Assembly (NCBI RefSeq): GCF_964355755.1
Contig: NC_092671.1
Coordinates: 34,491,304 to 34,555,303 of the forward strand
Origin: Antedon mediterranea
Lineage: Eukaryota > Echinodermata > Crinoidea > Comatulida > Antedonidae
DNA length: 64,000 nucleotides
Direction: 5' to 3'
Shown: piece by piece, positions 11,367-24,339 of the stretch
How the letters are laid out: every line of letters starts with the position of its first letter
How positions within the stretch are numbered: position 1 is the stretch's first letter
The notes under the pieces: model-generated
Told to the model about the DNA's origin: nothing
Seen by the model: only the letters and a program-made list of their open reading frames with translations
Database searches by the model: none
Made by a program: the position numbers and the translations under genes

Positions 11367-12718
11367 AATCTAAAAAGATAACGTGGAAATGTACTACATT
11401 ATATCATGTTGCAGTAACGCAATAATGGTTTGTGTATCGTCAAAAGGGCACAAGATTGTATGCGTATAAGTCCAGTATTATTACTCCGTTCTATTCACTA
11501 TCGTCGGGATGTCTGTATTTTGTCGATTTAACGTTCATCCTTCGTCTTACGTCTCAAAATGAAAGCCCGCTATTAATATTATACAGCTGCGTTGTAAAGT
11601 CTTTCAAGTGTAAGCGACATAACTTAGAGGGCGCATTCACGATCGCTTTATTAGTTTGTTGTTGCTCCCGCATTACGTTCTCCATAATCGTTATTATAAG
11701 CCACATCTCATTACCGTTGCTTAGCAACATAAATTATAATTCCTCGTATGACTTCGGCATAGAATCGGCGTTGATTGGTATAAGAACCGATTACATTAAC
11801 ATAGCTGCTGCATAATGATGTAGTGACGCAAGCGATATTAGCTTCATCATCATCACAGCGTCGAAAATATCCATTCTAGAGCGCGCAAAAATATCCGCTA
11901 ATGAGTGCTGACGTCAGTAGGTGATTTTATGTATACATTCTGCAATATTCTGACGCAAGGAGCGATTTAATGAAGGTATTCTTGATGCAAACATCGTTCA
12001 ATTTTGGCTACTGACGTAGGCAAAAGTCTGTACACGCATGCCTTTACTTCTCTATCTCCGGCAGATGTGCGTCAAGAAAGCAAAGAGAATGACACTATAT
12101 GGTCACCCTTATTTACTGCTTCGGTATCAACATTCTATACGTATTGTTTCGAAATTAAAATTTCACTTTTGCCAGATTTTATCATTCGACCTCCTCGGCC
12201 GATCCGATGAATACACGTTTATTTGAGCGGAACAAGTTTTTTCAACAGAAACATGGCTCCAGAAACAATAATGCACAAAGGTTATGGAAAACACGCCGAA
12301 AAAATTTCAACCCGGAATACAATACACATTAATACGTTTAAGGCACACCGATATTTCGTGTGTGGCTTTGGGATATTTGGAAAAAGTTTTTAGCGTCGGG
12401 ACGGTGTCTATGTACAGGTAAGATTTCTATACTGAATATTCATTTTTGTTCGGTGAGTCGTAGATTATATTGATAACCTTCAATTCCTATCGTATTTTTT
12501 CGTTACATAATGTATAAAAGTTGCTTTAACAATTTTTGTTTAATGTAGTAAAGTAAAGAATGTGCTGTTCATGTTTTTGTTTAATTTTTATAACGTACCA
12601 CTTTCATGCCGCTTTGCGAAACCAATCGATTATTATACTATAGAAAAACACAAATCATCAACGAGGTAGGTGTACAAAACAGGTGAACTTGCAAACCAAA
12701 CGCTTACCAACAACTCTA
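11367..12718. other. Intergenic, no gene seen
   Basis: Some open frames of 60-127 codons exist, but they show no domain, codon bias or splice context that I recognise. A full CRE palindrome TGACGTCA lies at 11909-11916. Confidence 0.45.
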
Positions 12719-13012
12719 CGTCTAGTCATGTGACTTTACGCTACGCAACTTACGCTAGCCAAAAACATTACACTAGCCAGTAACTTTACACAAGCCAATA
12801 GCGTTACGCATAGCCAGTAACGTTACGCAAGCCAGTAACGTAACTGTACGCTAGCCAGTAACATTACTTTACGCTAGCCAATAACTTTACGCAAGTAAAG
12901 AACGTTACGCATGGCCAGTAACTTTACGCTAGCCAATAACTTTACGCTAGCCAATAGCTTTACGCTAGGCAACAACTTTACGCTAGCCACTTTCATGCGA
13001 GCTATAGTCAGA
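12719..13012 (+). repeat. Degenerate tandem repeat, about 18-bp unit
   Basis: Repeated units of the form ACGCTAGCCAATAACTTT, with variants ACGCAAGCCAGTAACGTT and ACGCATGGCCAGTAACTTT. About 15 copies in differing states of decay. Each unit carries GCCAATA or GCCAGTA, so CCAAT-like words are dense here by repetition rather than selection. Confidence 0.8.
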
Positions 13013-13719
13013 TACTTTACTAGCCACCTACGCTGCCAACAAGTTTGTAACCACCTATCAAATTCACACTATAACTACAATTACTTTATGCCGCACTAAA
13101 CATTTCAGAAAGATGTTAAGTAAGGCCTAGGCCTAGACGAACTAAATTTTTTCCAAACAAATTTCGACATCTAATTCAAACCGCCCAGATATAAGGATAT
13201 TACATTAAAACGTTGCACCACCAGAACGACACACATGAATAATTGTTATATTTGTGAATTTGGTCTAAATTAGACAATAATGTGCTTAGTTGGTAGGCTA
13301 AGTACAAAAAAAATGTATTTCCGAAATACCGCGCATGGGAAGATATAGGGGCGGGGTTTTACGGCAATATAATCGAAATACTGTTTTCTTCTCAGGAAAC
13401 ATAATTGATTCCTCCATGTTTCTAGTCCTCGACGAAAAGTTTTGAATATGATATTCTAGGATTTATGCGTTTGTTTTCAAACGTTGTCATCCCAATTTGG
13501 ATGTTAACATAGTTTGTGGACCCCTTCGGTGAATATTAGATTCCTAAGCTCGCATATACACCGACCTCGTGCCTATAATAGATATAGTTGGTGACATTTA
13601 TTGACATACATTACAAGTCTCGATTCTATTTCAGTCATTCGTAATATTCATTCTACCAGATGTTTTCTTTTCATGTCTACATGAATGTTTTTTTAAAGAA
13701 ATATGGTAATGTTATGTTA
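13013..13719. other. Intergenic, no gene; isolated GC box
   Basis: No gene seen. GGGGCGGGG at 13348-13356 is a canonical Sp-family GC box in otherwise AT-rich DNA. A TAAGGCCTAGGCCTAG cluster sits near 13120. Confidence 0.4.
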
Positions 13720-14250
13720 ACGATGATGGTTGTGGTTGTGGTAATGGTAACACCACTGTGTTGGTAATGGTTGCAATGGATGGAGACGGTGGTCACTGTT
13801 GGTGTGGTATGGTGTAGTAGATGATCTTGTGTAAAATGGTTAGGGTTTCATTAATGAAGGTGATCCATCCAGCAATTGCTGATCATTAGGGACTCTCAGA
13901 GGTTCGCAAGACAAACATATTCGCAAGGTGCTCTACATAAACAAAGTCTTATTACAAGTCTTTGGGAGTGGAGTTGTAATTTTGTCCTTGGAAAAAATCC
14001 TGACATGTGACGGTACTTGAACCCATGCAACAATGGTACGGTTATAGTTTTAATGACTATGTATTCGTAAAACGACCGGGCTGTTTGGTGAAATGTGGTT
14101 CAATACATGGTGTTGAACGGATGATGTGACTGATTGTTGACATACTGATGGTCGTAGCTTGATGTGGAGGATGACTGTGTTACGGTGGGTTATCAATGGA
14201 TTGGTAGGATGGTGTGACTGTTTATTAAGATGTAAAATTTGTACTGGCTG
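13720..14250 (+). repeat. G/T-rich low-complexity tract
   Basis: The + strand is strongly skewed to G and T, with repeated words GGTTGTGG, GGTAATGG, TGGTGTGG and GATGTGG but no fixed period. It looks like a decayed trinucleotide or minisatellite tract. No coding evidence. Confidence 0.55.
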
Positions 14251-16139
14251 GGTAGGCCATTGTGGTCCGATGACGATTACAATTTGGTATTGGTCGGATG
14301 GTTTCCATCAATTGAGTTGAGTCCTCACCGAGTGTTGTATTACCGTAGTACCGTAGTACAGTATTACGTATTTTATTTTCAAATCATTTTAATTACCCTG
14401 AAAATAACAAGAAACAGTTCGCATACACACGGTAATCGGGACTTGCTTTCGAACTCTGATGACGAAATTGAAATTTAACTGGATTACGACGTTGCGGCTA
14501 CCAGCGAAATCGACGCACAATTAAAAAAACCAACATACCCTACACATAATACTATACATAGTGGTTTCGTTGGAGGTCACAACCGACAGATATCCTTCTT
14601 TAGCATGGTTAACATAAGGCCTTACGGTAATTCCGTAAGCAGCAATCTTCCTACTTGTTTGCATCTAATTAAAGGCTTTTAAATTAATTTGAACGCCAGT
14701 TGTATTAGAAAAGTATATCACTCACACATTCCCAGAAATGTAATGTTATTGTTGGGTATATTTAACAATGGTATCAGCCTTTTGCGTCACTTTAATGAAA
14801 GGTTATCTTTTTAGGCCCAGTTTTACGTCATATACCCATCCCCCCTTCACAAGGTTATACATGGCTATTCTAAGAACTTTATAAATAAAGATAAGCCCTT
14901 TCTAAAAATACTACTCGGGTCTCACGTACTGTGTTCATTTAAGCGATACACTATTCAACGAACGATCAAAATTGAATAAACATTCACTTTGCCGATGACG
15001 TCAAAGCCGTCAGTGTGTTTCTATAAATAACACATTCACACACCGGTGTTCCTGTTGTATACACAATATAAGCTATATTTATTGTATTATTGTTTCCTGT
15101 GTAAGTTTAGAAAAATTATCTACAGTACACCGATAGTTAAATCAATATTTTGTACATATTGTTTTTTTTTCTTAACGAAATCTTTTCCCAAAATAATGAT
15201 TTCTTCTCTTTGTTTATGTCAGTGCTACCCGGCCATTTCATGTACTCGCCGTAGGCCAAAGTAGGCTGTCCCCTGTATCGCATATAAAAGGGTTATTTTA
15301 TGGTTTTAACGTTATTATAATCCCCCCCCCCCCCCGCCTTCCCGGTTTTCCGGTAGGACCCCAATGTATGCATTACATCATTAAATGTCCCCATGATCTT
15401 AGTTTTACTCTGTAAAATCAACTGTACGCACAGAAAAATGCCAATTTATTCAAGCAGAATCCAAGTCGCTTACAATTGACCAAATAAAATGTCAATAGTA
15501 CTTCCATATCACGACATAGCTATGTTATGGGGAGGGACGGGATCTTCTTAATCCCCGATACGTACCTAAGTCTTTGCTTCAGTCACCCGACCTCTCTCTC
15601 TCTCCATATGCTGATCCGCCGTCACTGATTAGCATTGAAAAGTTGCATCGTGCTCTCCCTCCCCGAATTGTTCTTTAAACACATTACGCTCCCAATAACG
15701 AATAGCCTCTTTCTTTATTTTAAATAACATGGTTAGGATTCGAACTCATATAAATTAGGCCTACGGTAATTAAAATTAAGTGCTAATGTAACAAAAAAAA
15801 CAGATCACTTCCTTCATTTTAGTCACGTAGACGGTTACAGGCTCATTTTAGATTCGAGGTGTCTAAAAATGACGTACGAATGAAAATCCATCTCTGTCAA
15901 CATTATGTTCGAAAATGTCAAACAAGATTCGCTAATGCTTGATTACGTTGATGGTGGGCGGCAACAAATTACCATCTTCACCACACAAAAAAACAGTTAT
16001 CTGTCTACAACAACCTTTAAATTCTAACACTATATAACTGTGTGAGTTTAAATTTAAAACTGCAAGTTTTTTTCTGATCCAGAGATTAAACCTTCCGGAT
16101 CACTCTACTACCGGTTATTTATACGTACGTACTACGCCA
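14251..16139. other. Intergenic, no gene seen; CRE and C-tract
   Basis: Holds a full CRE palindrome (14996-15003), a run of 14 C (15322-15335) and a short imperfect palindrome CTTACGGTAATTCCGTAAG near 14622. No recognisable coding exon. Confidence 0.45.
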
Positions 16140-16560
16140 ATCGCCGTCCACTTCAAACTTAGTTTCCCACTAACGCAATGTGATTGGTCAAATTGCTTGC
16201 GTTGCACGGTTGCCCTTTCGTTGTATCTTACAGTGGGAACTAAAGCTTGGTTCCACTAAGAGATAACACAAGGACTTGTGCGTAACGCAAGCGAGTTGGC
16301 CAATGACAAGCGACAGTTCAGATGATCCATCGTGTCGTGATTGGTCAAGTTACTTGCGTTGCACGGTCGCCCTTTTTTGCATCATATAGTGGGAACGAAA
16401 GCTTGGTTCCACTAGGACGTACGTAACATAAGGACGTATGCGCAACGCAAGTGAGTTGACCGGAGTTGACAAATGGCAAGCGACAGTTCAGATGATCCAT
16501 CTTGATTGGTCAAATTACTTAAGTTGCGGTCACACCATTGCATTGCAACTTAGTGGAAAA
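16140..16560. mobile_element. MITE family C, cluster of about 2.5 tandem copies
   Basis: A half copy (about 16140-16250) is followed by two near-complete copies (about 16250-16401 and 16404-16553). Each starts CTTGGTTCCACTA. The last two share an internal CAGTTCAGATGATCCATC, so one probably arose from the other by tandem duplication. Ends are inverted (GGTTCCACTA versus TAGTGGGAACGAAAG). Confidence 0.75.
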
Positions 16561-18475
16561 AAATGTTCATTATTTTGTCCCACGGATATGAGAACATAAG
16601 GGCTATCGGAAAAATATACCACCCTCAACCCTACTCTTAATGAGTGACACTACTGACTAGTTACAGTATGAGGCTCCGTCATAAATCTGCCTAGCAGTGT
16701 AGTGACCTAGGCTAATAGAATGTTACCGTTAACAATCAATTGTTTTACATGATTTCTATAATTTCATATTAGGGATTTGAGGTGTATTTGGAATGTCGGT
16801 TTCTTCTTGATTTGGATAGTCATTTTCACGTACACTTTTTTAAACCGCAAGGCTCAGGCCTACCATGTAAATATGCACATTATTAATAATTGGGTACAAT
16901 CTTATTTCAGGTTATGGCAAATATGATGCGTTTTTATATGGAATTTAACTTTGACTGTATCATACAAGTTACTTCATGACCGTACACGAGAAGAAATAGA
17001 AGAAATCTCCATCAGAGGAGTTAAGTCTGTGGGCTATCGCTACGTCATGAGATTTGAGCGTGTGTTTATTACTTGGAGCATAGTTATATAGGGCTATGGT
17101 ACCACGATGATTTGACATTGCACGAGGATGGATGTGTTGGTGGTAAGATACCTGTTTCTTTATTACTTTGGGAATTCGGGACCCGATTATTTCAAGCAGT
17201 TTCTTGTCTACTGACTACAATAGGCCTACAAGTTTTTCCCACTACACTCTATACATTTTTGTGATTTGTGATGTATTTTTATTTGTATATATATTTCATT
17301 TTCTAAATACGTTGATGCTTTCGGCAAATGTATATATATAATACCTGTTACCTGTTAACGTCGATTGGCATGAAACAGCTCTGCAGTTGATAGACATAAA
17401 ATCTCCTGTGGAACCTTACATAATTTGGTTGCCTCCTTGCCCTATACTCCCCCCTCTTCACCTACCTTCCATCCCCTTAACTGTAAATCATTGCTTTTTC
17501 ATTTCGAATTAAACATTTTATACGAGATAAATTGTATCTTTACCGTCATCCCGTCTACTCTTAAATGATTTTTCGTTTTCATTCATTCTTTAATCTGTGT
17601 ATTTATGTAGACTTATCGACGACAAATCGTGTATATATAAAGGTAATCTTTTGTTTTATGGACAATCTTCGAGGCTATTGTAGTCTTATCAATCATGCGC
17701 CACTAAGCGTAATCTGAAATTCAGATTTAACAAATAAGTTCATGAAATTATTTTCATTCTATATTGGCATAAAGTTTGAATCGCCTGGGTGGCCCCCGAT
17801 ATTCAATAATTTGCTTTTAAGTGCGTTCATGGTTCCCCATCCCGATTTTTGTTTTAAAGAGAGGGTTGTGGATGGAGGCAGAGGTTTAGATTTAGAGTAA
17901 TTTTCCACGCATTTACGTTAAGCGTATCTCTATTAAATACGGTACTTTTAAATATTGTGAAAAAATAAACAATTATGATCTAACGCCAATCACAAATATA
18001 TTAGGCGCATGCGTAGCCTACATGTAATTTGCGACCAATAACATTTAACCAAATGGCCCGTTATGGCTTAGTAATGTGGATAAGTTGGTTTAATGGGCAC
18101 AGATCGCCAACTTTGGGTGGGTGTAGAACCAAGTTAATCGGGTAAATAAAATAAGCTTGAACGGATAAAGGAAGTTTTGCTATTGGAATCAGTTAAGTTA
18201 AGGTGGGATGAACTTAAGAAAATATTTGTTTTTATACACACTACTGTATTTCTTAAATGTATTTTGTTGTCTATTTATTATTCGGTGATAGAACAGTATA
18301 CTTGATATGTACATTGTGGGAATAATCAACTTAATTTTTATGATTAAATTAGCACCATGCACAATGCGCTTCTTTTGTTTCATTTCTGAAGAAGAATTGG
18401 CGCATAGACACGCGTGGTGCGTCGTAAATTAATTTTCCTGAGCCGGACCAGAGCAAGTGTGAAAGACATTTAAGC
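16561..18475. other. Intergenic, no gene seen
   Basis: No coding exon or repeat family that I can name. Only scattered TAGGCCTA words (near 16855 and 17222). Confidence 0.45.
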
Positions 18476-18566
18476 TTAACGTAACGACGACGTAGGCGCA
18501 ACGCAAGTGAGTTGACCAATCACAGCAGTACTTGCGATGTGCTTCGTTGTGTTGCAAGTGGGAACT
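18476..18566. mobile_element. MITE family C, short copy
   Basis: Contains GCGCAACGCAAGTGAGTTG and ACCAATCACA followed by the mirrored end TTGCAAGTGGGAACTGAGC. Internally deleted relative to the 23.0-kb copy. Confidence 0.65.
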
Positions 18567-19469
18567 GAGCTTTATAGAATACGAAATAAATTACCGAATG
18601 CAGCAAAGTTCTAAACTAATAAACTGGTCCAAAAACATTTTCCGCAAAATAAATTTAGCATAGCCGAATGGTAAAGTTTAAAAATGCCCTAAATTAGTAG
18701 GAGGAGTACCGTAACAAATGTCAGGTTAGTGACAAATAAGACAGATATGTTCATCCTAAAGGTATGGTCGATCGTCGCACACAATTAGGCCTATTATATC
18801 TGGAGTGACGGATGTCTTCTTTGATATTGATTTTTATATTTGAGCACCTGACATCAGTTTTAGGCCTACCAAATAAAAAATCTTGTTCACGCACATCATC
18901 ACAAACAACTCCAGTTAATGCGTTTGCGTAAACTTAAAGATGCACAGCGCATTTCTAGTTCTGCATAATGTCTTGCAAACTGCGCATAACGCACGTACAA
19001 TGTGATATTTTGCATATGATAATTAAAGGAAATAAATATATACACAGGAAACCACAGGAACATCTAAAAAGAAAGAATAGTTTATGTATAACTGTGTTTG
19101 AATATCGTGACGTCGGAATACGTATTTAAAGGTTTAGCACTTTATTCATTCTGGTATCGTCTTTTGTGTAGCTTTGAATAGAGGTTTTAAGAGAACAAAA
19201 ACTTTGTCTATTTCTAACCATATTCAGTATAATTTTAGCGCAAATTCGCCACGGACCGTTGCGCTTATAAAGCTATTATACGCCTCATGAATTGGTATGC
19301 CATTCAGTTAGACGTCAACCGCCTAGAAGTTATTTCTGTTCTCCATACAATTTACGATGGTTAAAAATAACCATCAATGCACACAATGAAAAATTACTCT
19401 TTTGCGTAAGCCTTAGAAATCGGGGACGACGAGTAATTTGCTAGCGAGGTGGAGGGGTCAATACGTCGT

Positions 19470-19848
19470 ACAGCCTATTGGTTCGCTGTTCTGTCTGACG
19501 TTCATTTATCGCATCGATATGCGATTCTACTCCGAGCAGTATTATCGTTTGGCTGAGTTGTGACGTCATTGTTTGTGGTAGCTTATTGGTTGATGGCCAA
19601 ATGACGTGCATTGCTTTTACATCTCTCTTATAGGTAGCTTTATTCGAATCATTTCGCAGTTGTAGTTTGTATTTGCAGATGTTTGCTTGGTCTGCCGTTT
19701 ACCATCGAACTGTGCTTGTGAAAAACTATACATTATTGCTTGTCTATGTGTTGTGCAATTAATAAATCAGGGATATTTTAGCTGATTTTCTCAAATTTAT
19801 GTACTTAAATCGTAGCTCGCATTCGTCCGCTGTTGACGCATCTCATAG
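19470..19848 (+). promoter_or_regulatory. Candidate NR4A promoter and non-coding first exon
   Basis: A full CRE TGACGTCA (19561-19568), two inverted CCAAT boxes (ATTGG near 19478 and 19585) and a half CRE ATGACGTG (about 19601) precede a less AT-rich segment. That segment ends in a strong donor CTCATAG|GTGAGT, with the exon ending at 19848. The first coding NR4A exon has its own acceptor at 26095, so at least one upstream non-coding exon must exist. This is the best candidate on the correct strand, implying an intron of about 6.2 kb. NR4A genes elsewhere are CREB-driven immediate-early genes, which fits. No TATA box was found. Which acceptor the donor joins is inferred. Confidence 0.45.
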
Positions 19849-21529
19849 GTGAGTGTTTCAGTGACTGCCCTTATATATTTTTTTCACTTCCGATATTCAT
19901 TTGAATTTGCATCCAGGTGGTGGATCGCATTTTTATAGGCCTACTACAATTGCTGATCTGCCTTGAATGTTTATTTTTTGTTTGTAATTTGGTAAATCGT
20001 GCAACTTTAATATTTGAATAATATTTAACGTCACTCAGCATGTTTTATTAATTTGATTTTAAATGTTAATGCAATTTATTAGTAGATCTAGGCCTATACA
20101 ATTCATACATCTCGTACGTCGAAAATACAAGTAAACTTTCATATGCTATCTATTTTATTTTAATGTATGTGTCTATTTGTAGAGGCGCCCTTACTTACTG
20201 TGCCGCCGCGCACATCTTCAGACACTCTTCAGAGTGAGCGCAACCTCGTACTATTTGGAACCCGGATTTAGAACACATTTAGTTATTTTCAGTTATTTCT
20301 TCTTTTATAGTCTGTTTACCGTATTATAATATCTTGTTTTATATCATTTTATAATATTATGAGTTGTCCTTAATGTTTTTTGGTTTGGGTTTGATAAACT
20401 TTATCGTCTGACGTTTGAAGACGTCGTCGAATCGCTATTGATTAATCAGATGACGTCACGCGAACAGACGGCATACCGTAATGCGAAGGCAAAGACGCAT
20501 GATGATGCGTTCGAGTCTCTTAATATCGAAATTAAACTAAATAATCATCATCATCCATTACAGTGCAGTAGCCTCGCAGCGGAGATTTTAAGAGGGGTAA
20601 GCAGACAATGCAGGCCTAGGCTTAGTAACATATATTTTGCTCGGCCTGGGCAATCGAATAGCTTAAACTGTTACATATTATTTTATTTTTTTTTTCGAAC
20701 CTCAAATATATTTGAAATTGGAGACATTTTTTATTTCGCTCTCAATTATTGACAGTAAGCTAAGGATATGTATCTGTTTATGTAAACATTTTTAGAATGC
20801 AATTTTAACTTGTTTATCATATTACAATCATATCTGATGTAAATAGTAAATATTGTATTTCTTTATTTTAAGTAACTTACGTTGTTATTGTCTATTGATT
20901 CCTATTTCTATTTAAAGGATACAAACATTTCTATCCATTAACCCGGAGTCCGTAATCGTGTTTCTAAACTTTTGATTTCATCTTACTAGCCTAAATTAAT
21001 TTATACCATATGTATTAGATAGTTACAGATAATTGCTAGATCGACCATAATTATATTCCAGTAATTAATGCGCATGCGTAAACAACCCTAAGTTAGTCTA
21101 GAATAGAATAATATGAGTTGTCGATTGTTGTAGGCCAATACATCCTTCTCTTTATTTATATATTTCAATAGCGAACTTTCGATTATGGACGGTAGACGAA
21201 ACTCGATCAAATAATCTATAATGAACGGTGTACGCATGCGCAACAAAATCACTGTCTATCGTCCTAAAACGAAAAATCGTTATCATCTGACGCTCAAATT
21301 ACATAATTTGAAAAATTTGGAGATTATTATTATCATTGTAATTGTTATTTATGCTATAGTTCTATTTCAATTTGGTAACTATGTACACAATTTATGGATT
21401 TTCTTTCAAACGTTGAAATGTCAGCATTGAATTATTAGAAACTCGTTTTCATTTCTAAGTAAACAAAAAAGTATAATCTATACAAATTATGTGTTAGAAC
21501 ATTATCAAAGGCTAATAACTACGTTTACC
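19849..21529. other. Probable NR4A 5' intron or intergenic; no coding exon seen
   Basis: Contains a second CRE palindrome at 20451-20458. A 104-codon open frame overlaps it but shows no recognisable domain. Confidence 0.4.
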
Positions 21530-21780
21530 ATCAGTGTTCGTCAGTAACACAATTTTTATGCGCGTGTACAAAGACCCGTGAGCGTAAAAAAACGCGACTG
21601 TACAAAACCATGTGCGTTCAAATCTGTGCGCGTACAAAGGTCGTAGTCGTGTGCGTCCAAAAAAACATCTGCGTACACAATCCGTACGCGTAAAAATTCC
21701 GAACGCGTACAAAAGTCAAGCGCGTACAAAAGCTAATAAAATTTATATTATCAGTATTTGAACGCGCGCGTCCCGTAATT
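21530..21780. repeat. Degenerate tandem repeat with GCGCGTACAAA core
   Basis: Units of about 20-24 bp with the recurring core (G/C)GCGTACAAA, such as GCGCGTACAAAGGTCG and AACGCGTACAAAAGTC. CpG is locally high. The same TATTATCAG-CATTTGAACGCG words recur at 49.1 kb, so the two arrays share ancestry. Confidence 0.65.
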
Positions 21781-22991
21781 GTGCCATGGTAGTTCATTGT
21801 TTTCCATTCTAAGTAGTTCAGATGAGTGTTTTAGTATTTGATTAATAGGGTTAGTATTTATTGAAATTTAAATAAAATCTAACCAAGGCAGTTAAAAAAA
21901 TAACCTACGTGAAAACCCATCAATTTTTCTATCACATAAAATTATCTGTGATTTATTATAATATACATTCACAATTTCATTTCCTAACTGTTATCAAAAT
22001 GAGAACGCGATGTACATAGATAGACTCATGTTTCATTGCGTGGGAGTTGCGTCTTGGACTAAATTATTGATAGAATTAGTGCTTTGAATGTTGATCATAA
22101 TACTGGTGAAAATGATTCTTTATATCGATGACCAATAGGAGGGCCTAATGATGATTTTGATTGTTTGATAGAGGGCCAGTCAAAATACGTCATAAAACAA
22201 TGAAGCGCAACCATAAATTAATTCTGTTTAGACCATGATTTAAAAGGTTTATCTTCATTAAATATGAAAAATGATGAAAAAATAATTCGAATTGCGTATA
22301 AAAATAATGCAGATCGAAAACGAATCAGTTTTAGTCAATTTACGATTTATTTTTGCTTTTATTGAAAGTAAATAACCGAGAAAAAAAAATCTAACAAAAG
22401 TAATACATATCAGAACACAAATACAATGCAGATTTTAAATAATAAATATTTATAATTGTATTGTAATTCGTACACATTATTTAATCTCTCTTTATTCACC
22501 TTGAGAATTGTATTCAATTATTGTAGTTTTATTACGTAAAATATATACATATTTTAATTTATTGGTTGAATTTATGAATATAATACAATATATTGTGTCT
22601 ATATTCTCAGTGAATGGCATGTAAAAATAGAGTAAGAACTGAAATCCATTGTTATTACATCTGTTCTTAGCTACAATCAAGGCAATTTAGTAATATAATT
22701 TTTATTGTCTCATTTGATTGTTGGCATTAAATTTGGAAATATATATATAACGTATACATCAATGATTGGGTGGATAGCGTAGAAATGTTACTCCATATGG
22801 GCTTAGAAAACGTCAATGAACAATATGGATAGTCTGCCCACGTTCACATTCCAACAGCACACATTACTATATGTTTAGATAGTGCCTGCCAGAGTATGTT
22901 GATGGTACGAGTATATTTTGGACTTTCATCACCTCATGTGCGTTGACGCAAGCATGGCCTTTAACGCTTGGGCGTCACTGTGCGTTTAAGA
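21781..22991. other. No gene seen
   Basis: AT-rich, no coding exon or repeat recognised on either strand. Confidence 0.4.
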
Positions 22992-23147
22992 TTGGTTCCC
23001 ACTAGGACGCAACCCAAGGACGTAAGTTCAACGCAAGCAAGTGAGTTAAAATGACAAGAGACGATTCGAATAATCCATCGCTTGTGATTGGTCAAATTAC
23101 TTGCGTTGCGCTTACGTCCTTGCGTTACTTCCTTGTGGGAATCAAGG
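22992..23147. mobile_element. MITE family C, best-preserved copy
   Basis: About 156 bp. The first 60 bp (TTGGTTCCCACTAGGACGCA onward) pair with the reverse complement of the last 60 bp (ending TTACTTCCTTGTGGGAATCAA). The whole element is therefore essentially a long inverted repeat with a short centre. No coding capacity. Confidence 0.8.
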
Positions 23148-23477
23148 TTTACGCCGTGTGCATTGACGCAAATATGTGAACGTACTGGCAGGGGAAAATG
23201 TTATAGATTGACGACTTATATTGCGTCTACCACTTAACGTAGACTCGAACCAAACATGTCCGATTAAACAGGATGTATTTTAAGGCCATGATTGCATGCA
23301 ACGTTGGTGTCACCTTCCTACACCTGGACCGGTAAAGATTAAATAATAGGGGAAAACATCTAATGCGATACAGTTCCGATATGGACACTTTGAATTTAGT
23401 GATATTCCGTTATTCGGTATCAAATCCGGTTGTGATTGAGTCGAACCGGATATAATATATTCTTGTATTTCGTTCAC

Positions 23478-23652
23478 CCGATAACGATAACGGATACATA
23501 AAAGCGTGCTAATATCCTATCTTTATCAGCCCATGTACCGTACTTTTCAACAGCAAAATATCGTTATCGTTATCAATTTGGGTGTGGTTTACCTGACGAT
23601 TTGAAGCTTTATTGAGCTGGTTGAACCTCAGCCGATAACGATAATTACAGTC
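23478..23652. repeat. Cluster of CGATAACGATAA words in both orientations
   Basis: CCGATAACGATAACGG (about 23480), its inverse ATCGTTATCGTTATC (about 23560) and CCGATAACGATAAT (about 23630) lie within 170 bp. The first two could form a foldback. Location is about 0.5 kb 5' of a candidate alternative NR4A first exon. Confidence 0.55.
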
Positions 23653-24059
23653 CGATTTGTTTAAAGCAATTATATCAGACCTAACAAAATATTAGCTCAT
23701 TAATTTGAGATGCGCATTATTGTCAGAAAGTTAAATCGATTGCGCGTCAGAAATACAGCAATGTCCGTCACGAGATATCGTAGTGTACGTAATGAATATC
23801 GGCGAACAAGCCCCCTACCAACTCGGGTCTATTCATTCGTATTGTCGCCTTATCAATACTAAAGGAGTAATCATTTACTGCGAGTATAGCTCTGACGTAG
23901 GCAACCAACATATATTTGCGAAATACGCAAGCTATGATCGGTTCACGAAACAAGAGATGGGAAGCCACGATCTATTACGTAGAATGGTTTATTATTAGAA
24001 TTTCAACGACGTAGGAGACATGCGCGTTGGAGAGTATTTATATTCATACCAGGCAAATG

Positions 24060-24339
24060 GTTGCTGACTGTTTGCGTCACAGCTGAACACAAGCACTGCA
24101 GGCGATGCAGTCAATGGTAAATCGTACAGCTATTACGTGTACGCATGTTAATCTTTGCAGGCGATTGTTTCTCTTAGCTTTTCATTGAGTCAGTCTAGCT
24201 CGTCTTTGCCGCTTACTGTTGTACTTCGGCCTGTCTCCTGAATTTACCAGGGGTGTCAGTTCAGGATCTTGGATTTTTATTTTTATTTTGGATTTTCCTT
24301 CTTGATGGTTTATTCCATGAGGCATTATTCTTTTCCCAG
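24060..24339 (+). promoter_or_regulatory. Candidate alternative non-coding NR4A exon
   Basis: A mixed-composition segment ending in a near-consensus donor TTCCCAG|GTAAGT (exon ends 24339). It is 1.76 kb upstream of the first coding exon and on the same strand. It contains short upstream ATGs, so it would be untranslated leader. Support is only the donor and position; the 5' limit is a guess. Confidence 0.3.

Noticed and set aside
11432-11815. 127-codon open frame on the + strand
   Set aside because: No domain, hydrophobicity pattern or codon bias that I recognise. A frame of this length is expected occasionally in 64 kb.
12719-13012. CCAAT-box cluster as a promoter
   Set aside because: The CCAAT-like words are part of an 18-bp tandem repeat, so their density is explained without regulatory function.
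15690-15760. tRNA-like T-arm (GAGTTCGAATCC on the minus strand)
   Set aside because: The flanking stems do not pair and no D-arm, anticodon arm or acceptor stem can be drawn.
20438-20752. 104-codon open frame overlapping a CRE
   Set aside because: No recognisable family, ends in low-complexity Phe-rich sequence and lies in a probable NR4A leader intron.
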